Assembly (NCBI GenBank): GCA_007128525.1
Contig: SKXG01000421.1
Location: 1 to 6,922, forward strand
DNA: 6,922 bases
Direction: 5' to 3'
Source of the DNA: Pseudomonadales bacterium
Lineage (GTDB): Bacteria > Pseudomonadota > Gammaproteobacteria > Pseudomonadales > Azotimanducaceae
Shown here piece after piece: positions 1 to 5,568 of the stretch. Below the pieces are notes generated by a model. That model saw nothing but the letters and a program-made list of their open reading frames with translations. It ran no database searches and had not been told where the DNA came from. The translations under genes were made by a program, and so were the position numbers. Positions within the stretch are counted from its first letter, which is position 1. The number at the start of each line of letters is the position of its first letter.

Positions 1-755
1 AGACTGTAGCGAGCATGACGCAGGCGCAGGGCTACGCCAGTATCAATCGAATTGATGGTCGGCGCACGTTGAGCATCCAGGGGCTGATCGACCACAGTGC
101 GACAACATCGGATGCCGTATTACGGGATTTGCAGAACAATTTTCTGCCTGAGTGGCAGCAACGCTATCCGGGTTTGTCGTTCACCATCGACGGAGAAGCG
201 GCGCAGGCGGAGATCACGATTGCGTCGATGCAACGCGCCCTGCTGATCGGGCTGTTCAGCATGTATCTGATCAGTGCTTTTCTGTTTCGCAGCTATATTG
301 AGCCATTGGTCATCCTGGCGATCATTCCGTTCAGCCTGGTCGGTGTGGTGATCGGCCACCTGCTGTTCGGCTACAACCTGACATTGCCATCAATGCTTGG
401 CTTCATCAGCCTGAGCGGTATTGTCGTCAATAATGCGATTCTGTTGGTGACCTTTGTCGAGCGCTACCTGGCGCAGGGCAGGGCGCTGGCCGAGGCCGTG
501 GTTGATGCAGCGCTGCAGCGCTTTCGGCCGGTGGTGCTGACCAGCCTGACGACGGTCATGGGGCTGTTGCCGCTGCTGCTGGAGACCAGCATGCAGGCCA
601 AGGTCGTGATTCCGCTGGCGCTGAGCCTGGCCTTTGGCCTGAGTACGGCAACACTGGCGGTGCTCTTCGTTGTGCCCGCCTTCTATCTGGTACTTGATGA
701 CTTCGGCCTGTTCAGGCGGGAAAGCGCTGGCTCGGCACAGGCCGCCATGAGATGA
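1..755 (+). CDS. RND efflux pump, inner-membrane transporter subunit, C-terminal part (5' end outside window)
   Basis: This is the last part of an AcrB/MexB-type RND permease, which uses the proton gradient to expel toxic compounds through a tripartite complex. The reading frame (codons from base 3) is open to the left edge, so the Met at 15 is internal; full members have about 1,000-1,050 residues and only some 250 remain here. Counting from that Met, residues 1-65 are the end of the periplasmic porter/docking region. Hydrophobic segments follow at about 75-92, 96-117, 127-147, 176-190 and 199-224, matching TM8-TM12. Family hallmarks are GIVVNNAILLV (135-145), RFRPVVLTSLTTVMGLLPLL (169-188) and the final VVPAFY (219-224). 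The adaptor gene is probably upstream, out of view. Substrate cannot be told. The stop lies 6 bp from the tail of a convergent tRNA gene. Confidence 0.93.
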   Translation, partial: TVASMTQAQGYASINRIDGRRTLSIQGLIDHSATTSDAVLRDLQNNFLPEWQQRYPGLSFTIDGEAAQAEITIASMQRALLIGLFSMYLISAFLFRSYIEPLVILAIIPFSLVGVVIGHLLFGYNLTLPSMLGFISLSGIVVNNAILLVTFVERYLAQGRALAEAVVDAALQRFRPVVLTSLTTVMGLLPLLLETSMQAKVVIPLALSLAFGLSTATLAVLFVVPAFYLVLDDFGLFRRESAGSAQAAMR

Positions 756-761
756 GATGCT

Positions 762-838
762 TGGCGCTCCGGCCAGGATTCGAACCTGGGACCTGCCCCT
801 TAGGAGGGGGCCGCGCTATCCAGCTGTGCCACCGGAGC
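762..838 (-). tRNA. tRNA-Arg (anticodon CCT)
   Basis: Read on the minus strand this folds as a 77-nt tRNA that decodes AGG. The acceptor arms are GCTCCGG and CCGGAGC, followed by discriminator G and a genome-encoded CCA (762-764). The anticodon stem GCCCC/GGGGC holds the loop CTCCTAA, giving anticodon CCT. The T arm is CCAGG-TTCGAAT-CCTGG. The D arm GCAC-AGCTGGATA-GCGC has one A-C mismatch, and the variable loop is 5 nt. All invariant positions that I can check are present, so it appears functional. It sits alone, not in a tRNA cluster, between the RND gene and the glycosyltransferase operon. tRNA genes often serve as integration sites, but no integrase or duplicated tRNA 3' end is visible here. 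Confidence 0.96.
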
Positions 839-847
839 GAGGCGGGC

Positions 848-853
848 ATCTTA
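848..853 (-). promoter_or_regulatory. Candidate -10 box of the tRNA-Arg gene
   Basis: On the minus strand TAAGAT (4 of 6 matches to TATAAT) lies 9 nt upstream of the mature tRNA 5' end, the expected place for a tRNA promoter. A matching -35 is weak: TCAGCA, 17 nt further upstream. This is inferred from position and sequence only. Confidence 0.4.
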
Positions 854-931
854 ACATGGCCTGACCGCTGTGCTGAATGGTGAGCTGGGCGACTGCGGAC
901 GGCGCTGCGGCTGTCGGGTTATCCTGTCGAG

Positions 932-1657
932 ATGACTGAGGTGAACGACCCTGGACACAGTCTGGAAGGCGAGCCGCCGGAGCTGTCCGTGATCATTCCA
1001 GTGCTCAATGACGCTGCTGCGCTGCAGCGCGTTCTGTCATCGCTGCAGAGCCTGTGTCCTGTCGATCTGAGCCTGCAGATCATCGTCGTTGATGGTGGCA
1101 GCACTGATGGCAGCGCGGCAGTCGCCGAAGCTGTGGCAGATCAAGTTCTGTGCAGCGCCCCCGGGCGTGCCCGTCAGCTTCAGCGCGGTGTGGATCAGGC
1201 TCGGGCACCATTGCTTTGGCTGCTACACGCCGACTCGGGGCTTGATAGCCGCCACCTGGAAGCTCTGGCAGGTCTTCGAGAGCAGCTGGTCTGGGGGCGC
1301 TTCGATGTCCGACTCGACACCGATGCCCGCTGGGCTCGGTGCATCAGCTGGTTCATGAACCACCGCTCATGCCTGACTGGAATCTGCACCGGTGATCAGG
1401 GCATCTTCGTGTCCCGCAGCCTGCTGGGGCGCATCGGCGGCATTCCACAGCAGGCGCTGATGGAGGATGTGGAGCTGAGCCGGCGCCTCAAACGGGAGCG
1501 ACGCCCGCTGTGTCTGCAGCATCCGCTGGAGACATCCGCACGGCGATGGCGGCGGCATGGTATCGGTCGCACCGTGTTGCTGATGTGGTGGCTGCGCCTG
1601 CGATACTTTTTGGGCGCTGACCCGGCCGACTTGCACAGGACTTACTATGGCAGTTGA
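932..1657 (+). CDS. TIGR04283-family glycosyltransferase (family 2, 'arsenosugar/rSAM-associated transferase 2')
   Basis: A 241-residue GT-A fold glycosyltransferase. Motifs in order are SVIIPVLND (19-27) and VVDGGSTDGS (52-61) for nucleotide-sugar binding, GRARQLQRG (78-86), LHADSGLD (98-105) as the metal-binding DxD-type site, TGDQGIFVSR (153-162), LMEDVELSRRLKR (176-188) with the putative catalytic ED, and TSARRWRRHG (201-210). This series, including the GRA-Q and GDQ motifs, is what separates TIGR04283 from other family 2 enzymes. The length is normal for the family. No signal peptide is seen; the hydrophobic stretch at 213-228 may be a membrane contact. It heads a two-gene operon with the DUF2064 protein. 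The family is named for association with radical SAM/selenodomain and arsenosugar genes; donor and acceptor are unproven. The ATG at 932 has only a weak ribosome site (CGAG), and GTG 941 is an alternative. Confidence 0.9.
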   Translation: MTEVNDPGHSLEGEPPELSVIIPVLNDAAALQRVLSSLQSLCPVDLSLQIIVVDGGSTDGSAAVAEAVADQVLCSAPGRARQLQRGVDQARAPLLWLLHADSGLDSRHLEALAGLREQLVWGRFDVRLDTDARWARCISWFMNHRSCLTGICTGDQGIFVSRSLLGRIGGIPQQALMEDVELSRRLKRERRPLCLQHPLETSARRWRRHGIGRTVLLMWWLRLRYFLGADPADLHRTYYGS

Positions 1658-2301
1658 TGATGGCGAGTGAACCGACCTTGGATGGGCGCAGGCCGGTTGT
1701 GGCGGTGTTTGCCCGGACGCCGCTGCCGGGCCGGGTCAAGACACGGCTGGCCCGGGATCTCGGTGACGACGGAGCATTGGACACACATCTGGCGTTGCTG
1801 CGTGATCTGTTGGGCGCTCTGGCCGGACAGCCTGACTTCGACGTGGAGCTGTGGCTCAGTGATGGGACGACCCCGGAGGTAGACGCGCTCGGGCAGCAAT
1901 ACCGCGTTGCTGTGCGGGTCCAGGCCGGCGCGGATCTGGGCCAGCGCATGTGCAGAACGATCGATACGTTGCTGGCCGCGAATCGTTTGCCTCTAGTTGT
2001 GGGCAGTGATGTGCTGGGTCTGGATGCAGCTCAAATTCGCAAGGCGTTCAACGCCCTGCGGGAGGCAGATCTGGTGCTGGCACCGGTTGACGATGGGGGT
2101 TACGGCCTGATCGGCATGAGCAGACTGCATGCGGCGGTGTTTGATGCGATTCCCTGGGGCAGCGATCAAGTGATGGCTGAGACGCGGCGCCGGGCGCGGC
2201 GTCTGGGGCTGCGTTGCTTTGAACTCGAAGGTTGCTGGGACCTCGATACCATAGAGGACTATCTGCGCTGGAACGCGCACCGCGGCGGCAATCCAGCTTA
2301 A
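1657..2301 (+). CDS. TIGR04282 / DUF2064 family transferase ('arsenosugar/rSAM-associated transferase 1')
   Basis: A 214-residue protein with a nucleotidyltransferase/GT-A-like Rossmann fold, belonging to DUF2064. Visible motifs are ARTPLPGRVKTRLA (19-32, N-terminal nucleotide-binding loop), GADLGQRM (91-98), GSDVLGLD (116-123), PVDDGGYGLIGM (143-154), PWGSDQVM (166-173) and WDLDTIEDY (194-202). Most relatives read GSDCP at the third motif; here Cys is Val and Pro is Leu, which may matter little. The first ATG overlaps the stop of the upstream glycosyltransferase by one base (TGATG), implying translational coupling. A second ATG at 1660 or a TTG at 1654 are possible starts, and no strong ribosome site is seen for any. 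The pair is usually co-inherited, with this member likely to supply or prepare an activated substrate; that role is inferred and not demonstrated. Confidence 0.9.
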   Translation: MMASEPTLDGRRPVVAVFARTPLPGRVKTRLARDLGDDGALDTHLALLRDLLGALAGQPDFDVELWLSDGTTPEVDALGQQYRVAVRVQAGADLGQRMCRTIDTLLAANRLPLVVGSDVLGLDAAQIRKAFNALREADLVLAPVDDGGYGLIGMSRLHAAVFDAIPWGSDQVMAETRRRARRLGLRCFELEGCWDLDTIEDYLRWNAHRGGNPA

Positions 2302-2308
2302 TGGGAGT

Positions 2309-2329
2309 GCACCCGTTATTCAGAGGTGC
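2309..2329. other. Small dyad between convergent gene ends
   Basis: GCACC (2309-2313) and GGTGC (2325-2329) can pair around an 11-nt loop, spanning the PilZ stop codon. There is no T run, so this is at most a weak two-way transcription stop. Part of it is the 14-bp sequence shared with the element at 5470-5552. Confidence 0.2.
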
Positions 2330-3068
2330 TCTGGGGTCGTCCGCGCTGTCGCATCAGCTGATGGTCGATGAACTGCTCGAGGCGGCGTCGGTCGGCGATG
2401 TCCAGGCTCAGAAACTCCAGGCCGGCAAAGCGCTGATCGGTGCGGTCGTTATAGGCTTGGTGCCGTATTCTGGCATCGGTGCTGAAGCCCATCGTCTGGT
2501 TCAGCTGGACTTGGCAGTCTTTCACGATGGCGTTAAGCGGCAAGGGCGCCGTTCCGGCCTGGTCAATGCGGATCCGGCAGCCGCCTGTGGACACGTCCAC
2601 CAGCTGGGCTTGCAGTGACCGTCCCTTGAGATTGGCTGTTACCGCCGCACCCTGGCCGGATACACGGCGCGGCACGCTGACGCGCTCACTGCGCCTGCGC
2701 TGCTGAAACAGGATCTGACTGGGCAGTGGGGTCCGGAAATAGGGGAGACTGTCCTTGGCCACATGCTCACTGACCGGCAGGTCGGTAGCAAACAGGTATA
2801 GACCTTCACAGCGGGCGGTAAAGGTCACCTCTTTAGCTTCCCGCAGCAGGCGATTGTTGGCGCTCGGTCGTAGCCGGTCCAGCAGAACGTCTTTATCCGT
2901 GACATCGAGCACCACTGCCGGCAGCTCCTCAATCTGTGACTTTAGTCGCAGGCTGATGGGCAGGCGTTGATCACGAAACAGCAGGAAGGCGGCTCTGATG
3001 TCTGCTGGCTCAGTCAGCACGCGACTCTGCTCGCTGGTCTGGCTGCTCTTCGACGCTGGCGGGGGCAT
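2316..3068 (-). CDS. PilZ-domain protein, YcgR-like flagellar brake type
   Basis: A 250-residue cytoplasmic protein predicted to bind cyclic di-GMP. The N-terminal part (about 20-115) resembles the YcgR N-terminal domain. The PilZ domain (about 120-240) has both ligand motifs: RRSER (125-129, RxxxR) and DVSTGG (158-163, DxSxxG), plus the typical GLEF near its end (216-219). Size and domain order fit YcgR (about 245 residues), which slows the flagellar motor when c-di-GMP is high. No flagellar genes are in view, so the partner is unknown. The ATG at 3068 was chosen because AAGGA lies 8 nt upstream and a TATACT box lies just beyond; the frame stays open for 44 more codons, but that stretch would cross the promoter. 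The C-terminus (STSE, stop) is encoded by DNA matching an inverted-repeat arm at 5532-5545. The stop lies 14 bp from that of the convergent transferase operon. Confidence 0.87.
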   Translation of the reverse strand: MPPPASKSSQTSEQSRVLTEPADIRAAFLLFRDQRLPISLRLKSQIEELPAVVLDVTDKDVLLDRLRPSANNRLLREAKEVTFTARCEGLYLFATDLPVSEHVAKDSLPYFRTPLPSQILFQQRRRSERVSVPRRVSGQGAAVTANLKGRSLQAQLVDVSTGGCRIRIDQAGTAPLPLNAIVKDCQVQLNQTMGFSTDARIRHQAYNDRTDQRFAGLEFLSLDIADRRRLEQFIDHQLMRQRGRPQSTSE

Positions 3069-3086
3069 GTTGGTGGTCCTTGATTG

Positions 3087-3104
3087 AACGAACGCCTGTT
3101 CGTT
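3087..3104. promoter_or_regulatory. Perfect inverted repeat, candidate operator of the PilZ gene
   Basis: AACGAAC (3087-3093) and GTTCGTT (3098-3104) form a perfect 7-bp dyad with a 4-bp spacer. It begins 19 bp before the PilZ start codon and sits at the expected transcription start, directly downstream of the -10 box. A protein bound here would block initiation. The shape resembles operators of TetR-type repressors, but no such regulator is in the window and the assignment is inference. It is about 118 bp from the MFS start, so it might also affect that gene. Confidence 0.5.
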
Positions 3105-3105
3105 G

Positions 3106-3111
3106 AGTATA
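3106..3111 (-). promoter_or_regulatory. Candidate -10 box of the PilZ gene
   Basis: TATACT on the minus strand matches the sigma-70 -10 consensus at 5 of 6 positions and lies about 38 bp upstream of the PilZ ATG. No good -35 is found 16-18 bp upstream, so an activator or a weak promoter is possible. The predicted start point near 3099 falls inside the inverted repeat. Confidence 0.5.
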
Positions 3112-3221
3112 GCTGCGCCCTGGCGAGCTGCTGCCGGCAGATGCTTGCCTGCTGGCTGTGGTCCCGGCCTGCTTGCGTTAAGCTGCGGGGCCATGCGCAA
3201 TGCCCTTGGACAGATGCGAGT

Positions 3222-4574
3222 ATGCCCATGATTCCGCGTAGCCGTGCCCCCAAGCGGGAGATCTTCGGCTGGGCAATGTTCGATTTTGCGAACCAGTCGT
3301 ACACTTTGCTGATCATCACGGTGATCTTTGGCGACCTGTTCACTCGGGTCATCGTCGGCGATAGCCCGGATTACCGGTTAGGTAACCTGCTCTGGAGTGT
3401 GGCACTGTCGGTCAGCTACCTGATGGTGGTGCTGAGTGCGCCGGTTTATGGCGCGATCATGGATTATGGCGCACTGAAAAAGCGCTTTCTGTTTGCCAGT
3501 TACGCCTTGACGGTCTTTACCACAGCCGCGCTGTATTTCGTGGCACCCGGCTACGTGGTCCTTGGCGTGCTCCTGCTGATTGTCTCCAACTACGCCTATA
3601 ATCTGGGTGATGCTTTCCTGGCGAGCTTTTTACCCGGACTGGGACCACCCGAGGATCTGGGCAAGATTTCCGGTTTTGGCTGGGCGCTGGGCTATGTCGG
3701 CGGCATGGTATCAGCGGTGTTCGTACTGCTTTACCTTGGCGATGTCAGTGCCGAGAACTTTGACCGGATCCGTTGGGTGGGACCCTGGGCCGCATTCTTT
3801 TTCTTCGTGGCCGCCATTCCAACCTTTATCTGGCTGAAGGAGCGTGGCGTAGCGCGACCTCTGCCTGCCGGCAAGAGCTACGTCGGCGTTGGCATCGATC
3901 GTGTGCGGCATACCCTGTCGGCGCTGAACGACTTTCGGGATCTGTCTATCCTGATGATCTCGTTCTTCTTCGCGCTCAGCGGAATTGCCATCATCATCAG
4001 CTTCTCCTTCATTTACGGAGCCCAGGTTATTCGCTGGGATGACTCGGTGCGCACGCTGATGTTCATCATCGTGCAGATTTCAGCGGCTGTTGGTGCCATC
4101 GCTTTCGGGCTGATTCAGGACCGCATCGGAGCGCTCCGAACCTATCGTATAACGCTGGTCCTTTGGATGCTGTCCATCCTGCTGATCTATCTCACGCCAC
4201 AGCTCTCGGAGTGGGCATTGCGCTGGTTCGGCCTGCAGTGGCAGGCCCAGCACATCTTCTTGGTGGTCGGAACGCTGGCGGGTTCCAGTCTGGGATCCTG
4301 TCAGTCTGCCACCCGGACGTTGGTAGGGCTGATGGCGCCGCTCAGTCGAAGTGCTGAGTTCTTCGGATTCTGGGGGCAGAGTATGAAGCTGGCGGCGCTG
4401 TTCGGTGTGCTGGGCATAGGTCTGCTACAGGTCGTGTTTGGCCTGCACAGCGCCATGTTGTTTTGTATTCTGCTGTTTGCACTGGCGCTGTGGATGACGC
4501 GCAGCGTAAGCGAGTCTCGTGGCCGCGCTGTTGCGGAGGCCCACAATCAGGACACGCCGCTGGTGTCTCCCTGA
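3222..4574 (+). CDS. UMF1/Atg22-like major facilitator superfamily transporter
   Basis: A 450-residue inner-membrane transporter with about 12 predicted helices, near residues 22-45, 53-77, 88-108, 110-125, 150-172, 187-206, 243-266, 277-297, 308-325, 343-360, 388-405 and 407-425. The family (TC 2.A.1.24, related to the yeast vacuolar amino-acid effluxer Atg22) is recognised by the N-terminal FGWAMFDFANQSY (15-27), the loop 2-3 motif DYGALKKR (81-88) and SRSAEFFGFWG (375-385). The bacterial substrate is unknown. The start at 3222 was chosen because GWAMFDFAN should lie near the N-terminus; a GGA 11 nt upstream is a poor ribosome site, and ATG 3228 with GCGAG 7 nt upstream is an alternative. 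The frame stays open to 3084, but those codons give no transporter-like sequence and overlap the divergent PilZ promoter. The gene is single. Confidence 0.88.
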   Translation: MPMIPRSRAPKREIFGWAMFDFANQSYTLLIITVIFGDLFTRVIVGDSPDYRLGNLLWSVALSVSYLMVVLSAPVYGAIMDYGALKKRFLFASYALTVFTTAALYFVAPGYVVLGVLLLIVSNYAYNLGDAFLASFLPGLGPPEDLGKISGFGWALGYVGGMVSAVFVLLYLGDVSAENFDRIRWVGPWAAFFFFVAAIPTFIWLKERGVARPLPAGKSYVGVGIDRVRHTLSALNDFRDLSILMISFFFALSGIAIIISFSFIYGAQVIRWDDSVRTLMFIIVQISAAVGAIAFGLIQDRIGALRTYRITLVLWMLSILLIYLTPQLSEWALRWFGLQWQAQHIFLVVGTLAGSSLGSCQSATRTLVGLMAPLSRSAEFFGFWGQSMKLAALFGVLGIGLLQVVFGLHSAMLFCILLFALALWMTRSVSESRGRAVAEAHNQDTPLVSP

Positions 4575-4575
4575 A

Positions 4576-4602
4576 CGGCCACGTGTGACAGCAAAGCGGC
4601 CG
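4576..4602. terminator. Weak dyad between convergent MFS and lipoprotein genes
   Basis: CGGCC (4576-4580) pairs with GGCCG (4598-4602) around a 17-nt loop in the 31-bp gap between the two stop codons. The stem is short and has no T tract on either strand, so it is only a possible two-way stop. Confidence 0.2.
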
Positions 4603-4605
4603 AAA

Positions 4606-5145
4606 TCAGTCCAGCAAATCCATTGGATCGGTGTCGTCATCCGTGGTAGTGGGGCAGTCCGCCAGCTCCAGGTTCTCCCGAATCAGAATGATTCGATCCT
4701 CATGCGCCAGGCTGACGATCTGATAAGGCCGTGATACCTGATCGGGCATTGGACAGTCGGGACGAACGCTGGTGACTGTGATCTCAACTTCGAGGCTGTC
4801 GCCTCGGCGGGTAACGTCGGTGACCTCGATGTCGTTGACGTCCGGACCAGGGCCCATGAACAACGCGATCACGCGTTCCTCGTCAAAGTCGACTTCGGGC
4901 GGCTCATCCGCTGCGCTGTGATTGCTGAAGTACACCTGCTCGTAATCGGACTGGTTACGAATGATTTCAATGCTGCGGCGATTGACCGTACCTTGACTGC
5001 CACTTGCGATTTCGGTGAAGAACACGGGATCACCAAAAAAGTCTTCATCATCACAGCTGCTGAGCAGCGTCAGCGCCGCTGCGATGCCGAGTAATCGCAG
5101 CACATTGCACCAGGTGCTTCCACGAACATGCTGCCTTGAGTTCAT
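4606..5145 (-). CDS. PrcB_C-like lipoprotein
   Basis: A 179-residue secreted protein of unknown function. It has a lipoprotein signal: basic start, hydrophobic core LLGIAAALTLL (18-28) and lipobox LSSC with Cys31 lipidated. The mature part is about 149 residues and acidic, ending in TTTDDDTDPMDLLD. Residues about 60-157 (IIRNQSDYEQVY, then VDFDEERVIALFMG, DIEVTDVTRRGDSLEVEITV, RPYQIVSL) follow the pattern of the PrcB C-terminal domain; the usual GGYS after the GxxP turn is replaced by DVND. Asp32 just after Cys31 is the classic E. coli inner-membrane retention signal. Two further Cys (131 and 164) could form a disulfide. The ATG at 5145 has GGAG 8 nt upstream; ATG 5157 and GTG 5169 lack a ribosome site. 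It is a single gene with no protease neighbour. Confidence 0.78.
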   Translation of the reverse strand: MNSRQHVRGSTWCNVLRLLGIAAALTLLSSCDDEDFFGDPVFFTEIASGSQGTVNRRSIEIIRNQSDYEQVYFSNHSAADEPPEVDFDEERVIALFMGPGPDVNDIEVTDVTRRGDSLEVEITVTSVRPDCPMPDQVSRPYQIVSLAHEDRIILIRENLELADCPTTTDDDTDPMDLLD

Positions 5146-5438
5146 TGAGCGCTCCATCGGGACTGTCACTGTGGACAGACTTTACCAGCTGGCTCGACGC
5201 CGGGCGATGCCGGTATTTGCGCCTAAAGCCTAATTGAGCATAGGTTGGCGGCGTCCAACAATTGTCCATCGCCAGGCTATACATGAGCTGCACGGAGACA
5301 CCAACTTAGGCGGTTCCTGTGATAGTGACGTATCTGCGGTGCAGCTTATGATTACCGGCGTTTTCGCAGGAACGATAAGAAGATCAGCCCAGCCCCCCTG
5401 TAGCTGGAGCTGGCGAAGCCATCAGGCCTCACCCGTTC

Positions 5439-5469
5439 GGCCCGTGCCCCCCACGGGCCTCACTTTTCT
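5439..5469 (+). terminator. Rho-independent terminator, plus strand, with no upstream gene on that strand
   Basis: GGCCCGTG (5439-5446) and CACGGGCC (5452-5459) form a perfect 8-bp GC-rich stem with a CCCCC loop, followed by TCACTTTTCTCT. The T-rich tail is on the plus strand only, so it stops rightward transcription. The nearest plus-strand gene ends at 4574, with a minus-strand gene between, which suggests an unannotated rightward transcript. It could also protect the AraC gene from antisense read-through. Confidence 0.65.
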
Positions 5470-5552
5470 CTAGGGTACCTCTGAACAACGCCTTGCATCT
5501 GTACGCTTCAGTCCAGGCAGAGGACGCAAGGCGTTATTCAGAGGTATCCTAG
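5470..5552. mobile_element. 83-bp inverted-repeat element flanked by CTAG, MITE-like
   Basis: Two 27-bp arms (5470-5496 and 5526-5552) are inverted copies differing at two positions, with a 29-bp centre. The outermost 4 bp, CTAG, occur at both ends and could be a target duplication; they are also self-complementary, so they add to the dyad automatically. Inside them the ends read GGTACCTCTGAACAAC and, inverted, GATACCTCTGAATAAC. A 4-bp YTAR/CTAG duplication is typical of the IS5 group, so a non-autonomous IS5-type derivative is the favoured reading, by inference. There is no coding capacity. The two mismatches are G-U or A-C in RNA, so the hairpin would be very stable. Its right end is 16 bp from the AraC stop codon and may serve as a 3' stem-loop for that mRNA. 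Confidence 0.6.
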
Positions 5553-5568
5553 CGTTGCTGTCGCGATC

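Larger units (their letters stand above)
5146..5568. other. 423-bp intergenic region without a supported protein gene
   Basis: It contains the upstream region of the lipoprotein gene, a strong plus-strand terminator (5439-5469) and the CTAG-bounded inverted-repeat element (5470-5552). Other visible structure: a GTTGG/CCAAC hairpin with 6-nt loop (5244-5259) followed by the palindrome ACAATTGT (5258-5265), an AGCTGG tandem pair (5402-5413), TGGC-GAA-GCCA (5411-5421), and GGCCTCAC repeated at 5425-5432 and 5456-5463. The open frame at 5234-5473 starts with TTG, has no ribosome site and gives a composition unlike a folded protein, so it is not called. Confidence 0.6.

Noticed and set aside
762..838. 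tRNA as an integration site for a genomic island
   Set aside because: No integrase, no repeated tRNA 3' end in the window, and flanking genes look like core chromosome.
1488..1949. Minus-strand open frame of 153 codons
   Set aside because: Antisense to the two well-supported transferases; Ser/Arg/Ala-rich sequence typical of a shadow frame in GC-rich DNA, with no recognisable motifs.
3087..3104. LexA (SOS) box
   Set aside because: The dyad lacks the CTGT-N8-ACAG pattern required for gammaproteobacterial LexA.
3069..3200. 44-codon upstream extension of the PilZ protein
   Set aside because: AAGGA lies 8 nt before the ATG at 3068 and the TATACT box lies upstream of it, so the longer start would be outside the transcript.
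3084..3221. N-terminal extension of the MFS transporter (46 extra codons)
   Set aside because: The added residues are Cys/Trp-rich, unlike the family N-terminus, and overlap the divergent PilZ promoter region; the family motif begins shortly after the ATG at 3222.
5234..5473. Possible 79-residue protein in the intergenic region
   Set aside because: TTG start, no ribosome site, and the frame runs through the terminator; more likely noncoding.
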